NCBI GenBank assembly: GCA_947070915.1
Contig: CAMTDY010000119.1
Span: forward strand, 1-8,875
Source: an uncultured Roseburia sp.
GTDB taxonomy: Bacteria; Bacillota; Clostridia; Lachnospirales; Lachnospiraceae
Direction of reading: 5' to 3'
Length of the DNA: 8,875 nucleotides
Position 1 is the first letter of the stretch; each line of letters starts with the position of its first letter. The notes under the pieces are model-generated. The model ran no database searches, was not told the DNA's origin, and saw only the letters and a list, made by a program, of their open reading frames with translations. Position numbers and translations under genes: made by a program. Shown here one piece after another: positions 5,934-8,875 of this stretch.

Positions 5934-6194
5934 ATGAGAAGATTGGGGAAAATAATGTTTGGAGCAATAACCGCTGCTATGATAAGTGGAACTGTTTTGT
6001 CCTCAAATAGCAGTATATGTCAGGCGGAAGGCGAGAATCCCGCCGTTGGCGAGGTGTACAACACGGCAGTGGAAGCCGCTTACGGTGACACTTTCCGCAG
6101 TGTCTACGAAAACCGTCTTGCCGGCTCCCCCGCTGGAAGCCGAGGAAATCGATGGTGTAGACACTGCCACTGGCCACCTGATGCTTTCCCGTAA
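5934..6194 (+). CDS. signal-peptide segment of the RHS protein, separated by a frame break
   Basis: An ATG at 5934 follows AAAGGAG (5917-5923) with a 10-base gap. Residues 1-31 are a classical signal peptide: basic MRRLGK, hydrophobic FGAITAAMISGTVL, and likely cleavage after CQA (29-31). The Cys is not in a lipobox. In this frame the product ends at 6194 after 86 residues, but the last 20 or so (PAGSRGNRWCRHCHWPP...) look like noise. Across the C run at 6127-6131 the meaningful reading switches by +1 to the RHS body. Skipping or removing one C joins ENRLAGSP to LEAEEIDGVDTATGHL and gives one continuous exported protein. Read this entry as the N-terminal part of the next one. Confidence 0.7.
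   Translation: MRRLGKIMFGAITAAMISGTVLSSNSSICQAEGENPAVGEVYNTAVEAAYGDTFRSVYENRLAGSPAGSRGNRWCRHCHWPPDAFP
6127..6131 (+). other. five-C homopolymer at the RHS frame break
   Basis: The upstream frame reads TCC CCC GCT; the downstream frame reads CCC CCG CTG. Removing one C, or a +1 slip of prolyl-tRNA from CCC (6129-6131) to CCG (6130-6132), fuses the signal-peptide segment to the RHS body. The coding texture changes at this point. Confidence 0.6.
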
Positions 6195-8875
6195 TGACCT
6201 GTCACTGGACGGGACAGGCGGCATGGATTTTGAACTGAACCGTTACTATGACAGCAACGAAGCCAACTTAGGCCATGCCACCGTGGAATATACCCAGAAA
6301 TTGGAGGTAGACACCATCTGGGTCAATTACACAGCGGCAGATGGTTCGCAGAGGCGCATCATAGTAAATGCGGCCGTTTGGAAAAACCACAAAAAAGCCC
6401 TGAAAAACCTGTTAGCCACATATGAAAAGGGTGAGGGGAGAAGAGGAGTGTCCTTTGACGGGAAACCGGACTATGAAGAAAAAACCCAGAGGACAAAGAT
6501 TGTCAGCAACGAAAGGCATAACGTATACGGGTTGGCAAGCGGTTGGCGGTACGATTTTCCCTGGATTGAGACGGTCACGCTGACGGAGAAAGAAGGCTGG
6601 GGGAAAGAACCCAGATATTTGCACTACGGCAGCGCCGGAGTCATGAATATTGAGACAGAAGCAGAAACAGACAAGAACGGCAGCCGTTACTGGATTAAAG
6701 GGCTGGAGGGCTATGGCTATGAGGATATTAAACTGGAAGACTGGGATAAGACCGTAGATGGTATTGCCTGTAAATATCTTCTCCGTGACAAAACCGGACT
6801 GCGCACCTATTTTAACAAAAACGGAGTCATTGTATTGCAGAAAGATGCCCACGGCAACAAGATTACTTATACATACACAGATGAAATATACTTCAGTAAA
6901 ATCACCGATTCTGTCGGGAGGGAAATTGTTTTCCATTATAAAGAAGACGATGGGGAAAAGACCCTTTCATCGGTAACCGTGCAGGGGAAAGCCGCCGAGG
7001 GCGGTGTGTCCCAGAAAACAATCACCTATGAAACGGAAGAAAAATCTTATACACCCCACTATGGGGACAGGCTACATGGATTGATTCTTACCAGTGCAAC
7101 GGTCGACGGCAGCAAGGAAAAGTATGGTTATAAGACGGTAGAGCGTCTGGTGAATACCTCTGGTGCCGGGGTGGCATCCCAGCGTGTTTCTACCAATCAG
7201 AGTTATCTTCTGAATAAAATCACCGCCGACGGCAGTGAAACCCACTATGAATACCGCGCCTGTTCCCTGCGTGGCTCCAAAGAGGAAGGAACCGGGCAGA
7301 AAAGGGACGTTGTAACCGAGCAGTTCTATGTGACGAGGGAGTATGAAAAAGACACCAAAACAGGGAAAAAATCAAACGGGGTAAAATACGATTACTTCCA
7401 GAAAAAGGGAAGTGATGCCCTGCGTTCTTATGACGATTTCCGCGAACGGGAAAAGAAGGCGGATGACAGTGAAGGCGAGATCTATGAGGCATGGCAGTAC
7501 GGAAACAGCGGATTAAAAACAGTAACCGTAGTCAGTTCCTTTAACCCGAACAAATACAAAACAAATGGGAAGTATTATGATTATAAATACAAAAAATCAA
7601 AAATCAACCCGGAAACACTGAGGTTAAAAAAGGATACGAAAAAGAACGTCACGCTTTACATATATAACGAGAATAAACTTCTTACGGATGAGATTAACTA
7701 TGGGAAAGAAAAAGAAGAAACCCTTTACAGCTATGATAAAAACGGAAAGGGTTCGCTTGTGGTGCAGGAAACCGATAAGTCTTTTGGAAAGAAGGGGGAG
7801 AAAGCGGTCACGGCAAAGCTGGGGTATACCTATGACAGTTACCGGAATCTTCTGACCGAGAAATCGCCCAAGGCATACCTTGCGAAAAACAAGGGAAAAG
7901 AGCATCTGCACACAGTGACATATGCTTACCACAATACAAATGTAGGCTATCCGGTTGAGGACAAGCCGTTTTGTCTGTGTATGCTGACAAAGCAGGAACT
8001 CTATGATTCCGCAAAGACAAAAATCAAACTGGAAAGCAAGACAGCCCCTAATGGCATTGACTACAGTAGCATCTCCGAGCAGAGAAGCGTCAACGGAGCT
8101 GCCTATAAAACAATATCTAAAACAGATTTCCAATATGATGCGCAGGGAAATGAAACTCAGGGAAAAGTTTTTCCAACCTATGGCAGGGACGGGGAAAAAG
8201 AAATCATCCAGAACGATTATACATACAATGAGCTGGGACAGCAGACCAAAAAGAATGTTACGCTGGATTCCGCAAAAAATCCGGCGTTAAACCGAACCTA
8301 TACGGAAGAAGAGACAGCTTACGATTCTTTTGGTAACTGTCTGTCCACCACAGACGAGTATGGTCTTGTCACAAAAATTTCCTATGATCCGGATACTGGA
8401 GACGAAAAAGAAACTATAGAGGCAGTGGGGACGGAGTACGAATCCAAAGACAAGGAATATGTATCTACAGATGCTCTGAAAACCATGACATTGGACGAGT
8501 ATGGGCGGGCATCCATCGACATACAGGATGCTTTTGGTAATACCATCATCAGCAAGGATGAAGCATCCGGCACATGGACAGAAAGTGTTTATGAATATGG
8601 AGCTGAAAACGGGGAAGAGGAAGACGACCCGGATTTAGAGCAGGAAGAAAATGACCGTCTGCTGGAGGAACGGACTTACACATTCCAGCCCGATGAAAAG
8701 AAATTTATTGTCAATGAAGACGGCAAAACGGTTCCCAATTTCTACATTACAGGCAGGGGAGACAAAATCCTAAGTGGCAGCAAATATTTCTATGACGATG
8801 CAGGCGAAGAGATAGGCAGAGCCAGCTTCAGCAATGGGGAACTGGATGCCGCCCACTGCACGTCATGGAACTTCA
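6127..8875 (+). CDS. RHS/YD-repeat protein body, 3' end outside window
   Basis: The frame is open without a stop from the frame break to the window end, over 910 codons. The first in-frame ATG is at 6181, but conserved sequence (EEIDGVDTATGHL) starts earlier and no good ribosome binding site supports 6181. Just after the join is the typical RHS entry segment, with TGHLMLSRNDLSLDGTGGMDFELNRYYDSN-like residues (6166-6255): a DxxTG turn, DLSLxG, then RYY. GLASGWRYDFPW (from 6529) follows, as in DUF6531-type N-termini. YD-like repeats run throughout: DAHGNKITYTY (6844), TDSVGREIVFHY (6907), YDAQGNETQG (8134), YNELGQQTKK (8224), YDSFGNCLSTTDEYG (8326), LDEYGRASIDIQDAFGN (8491) and YDDAGEEIGRASF (8791). 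RHS repeats form a large hollow beta shell that often encloses a C-terminal toxin; this part and any immunity gene lie downstream. By analogy with WapA, contact-dependent competition is possible but not shown. Confidence 0.85.

Noticed and set aside
6412..6936. Minus-strand ORF of 174 codons inside the RHS gene
   Set aside because: It is antisense to continuous RHS coding sequence, with hydrophobic composition typical of the reverse of Lys/Glu-rich codons.
7624..8133. Minus-strand ORF of 169 codons inside the RHS gene
   Set aside because: Same reasoning: it mirrors YD-repeat sequence and has no credible start signal.

Overview
The window looks like a chromosomal segment of a Gram-positive, low-to-mid GC Firmicute, most likely a clostridial (Lachnospiraceae-type) organism. 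This rests on strong GGAGG-type ribosome binding sites, a TTG start codon, secreted proteins with lysine-rich N-termini, a divergent Ham1-type NTP pyrophosphatase that I associate with gut clostridia, and tandem Spo0A-like boxes. The taxonomic call is inference; no rRNA or core marker gene is present.

Left block (1-1500): the 3' end of a Fic/Doc-fold protein, a small membrane-anchored protein of unknown function (317-754), and a HAM1/RdgB-like nucleotide pyrophosphatase (806-1414), all on the plus strand and closely spaced. A clear intrinsic terminator (1469-1498) closes this unit.

Regulatory gap (1500-1910): a 165-bp nearly symmetrical foldback element (1537-1701) resembles a MITE or palindromic intergenic repeat. 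It is followed by three TGTCGA(A/T) boxes spaced exactly 10 bp apart, like tandem Spo0A boxes, then a sigma-A-like promoter lying inside a second series of 10-bp repeats. The inferred leader of about 100 nt carries a 9-bp stem-loop.

Right block (1911-8875): three plus-strand genes encode envelope or secreted proteins. The first is a 1038-residue exported protein with a very basic N-terminal region, a DNRLRE-type domain, a PPC-like domain, an Fn3-like domain, a Kelch-like propeller and a beta-rich tail. The second is a 219-residue single-pass membrane protein with a helical extracytoplasmic part. The third is a large RHS/YD-repeat protein that runs off the window, so its C-terminal (possibly toxin) region cannot be seen. 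Together they look like the parts of a WapA-type wall-associated RHS protein divided over separate genes. The RHS gene has an apparent +1 frame break at a run of five C (6127-6131), separating its signal-peptide segment from the RHS body. This could be a mutation, sequencing error, phase variation or frameshifting.

The most notable points are the phased 0A-like boxes upstream of a surface RHS locus, the split-WapA-like organisation with a Kelch/PPC partner, the homopolymer frame break, and the foldback repeat beside the promoter.
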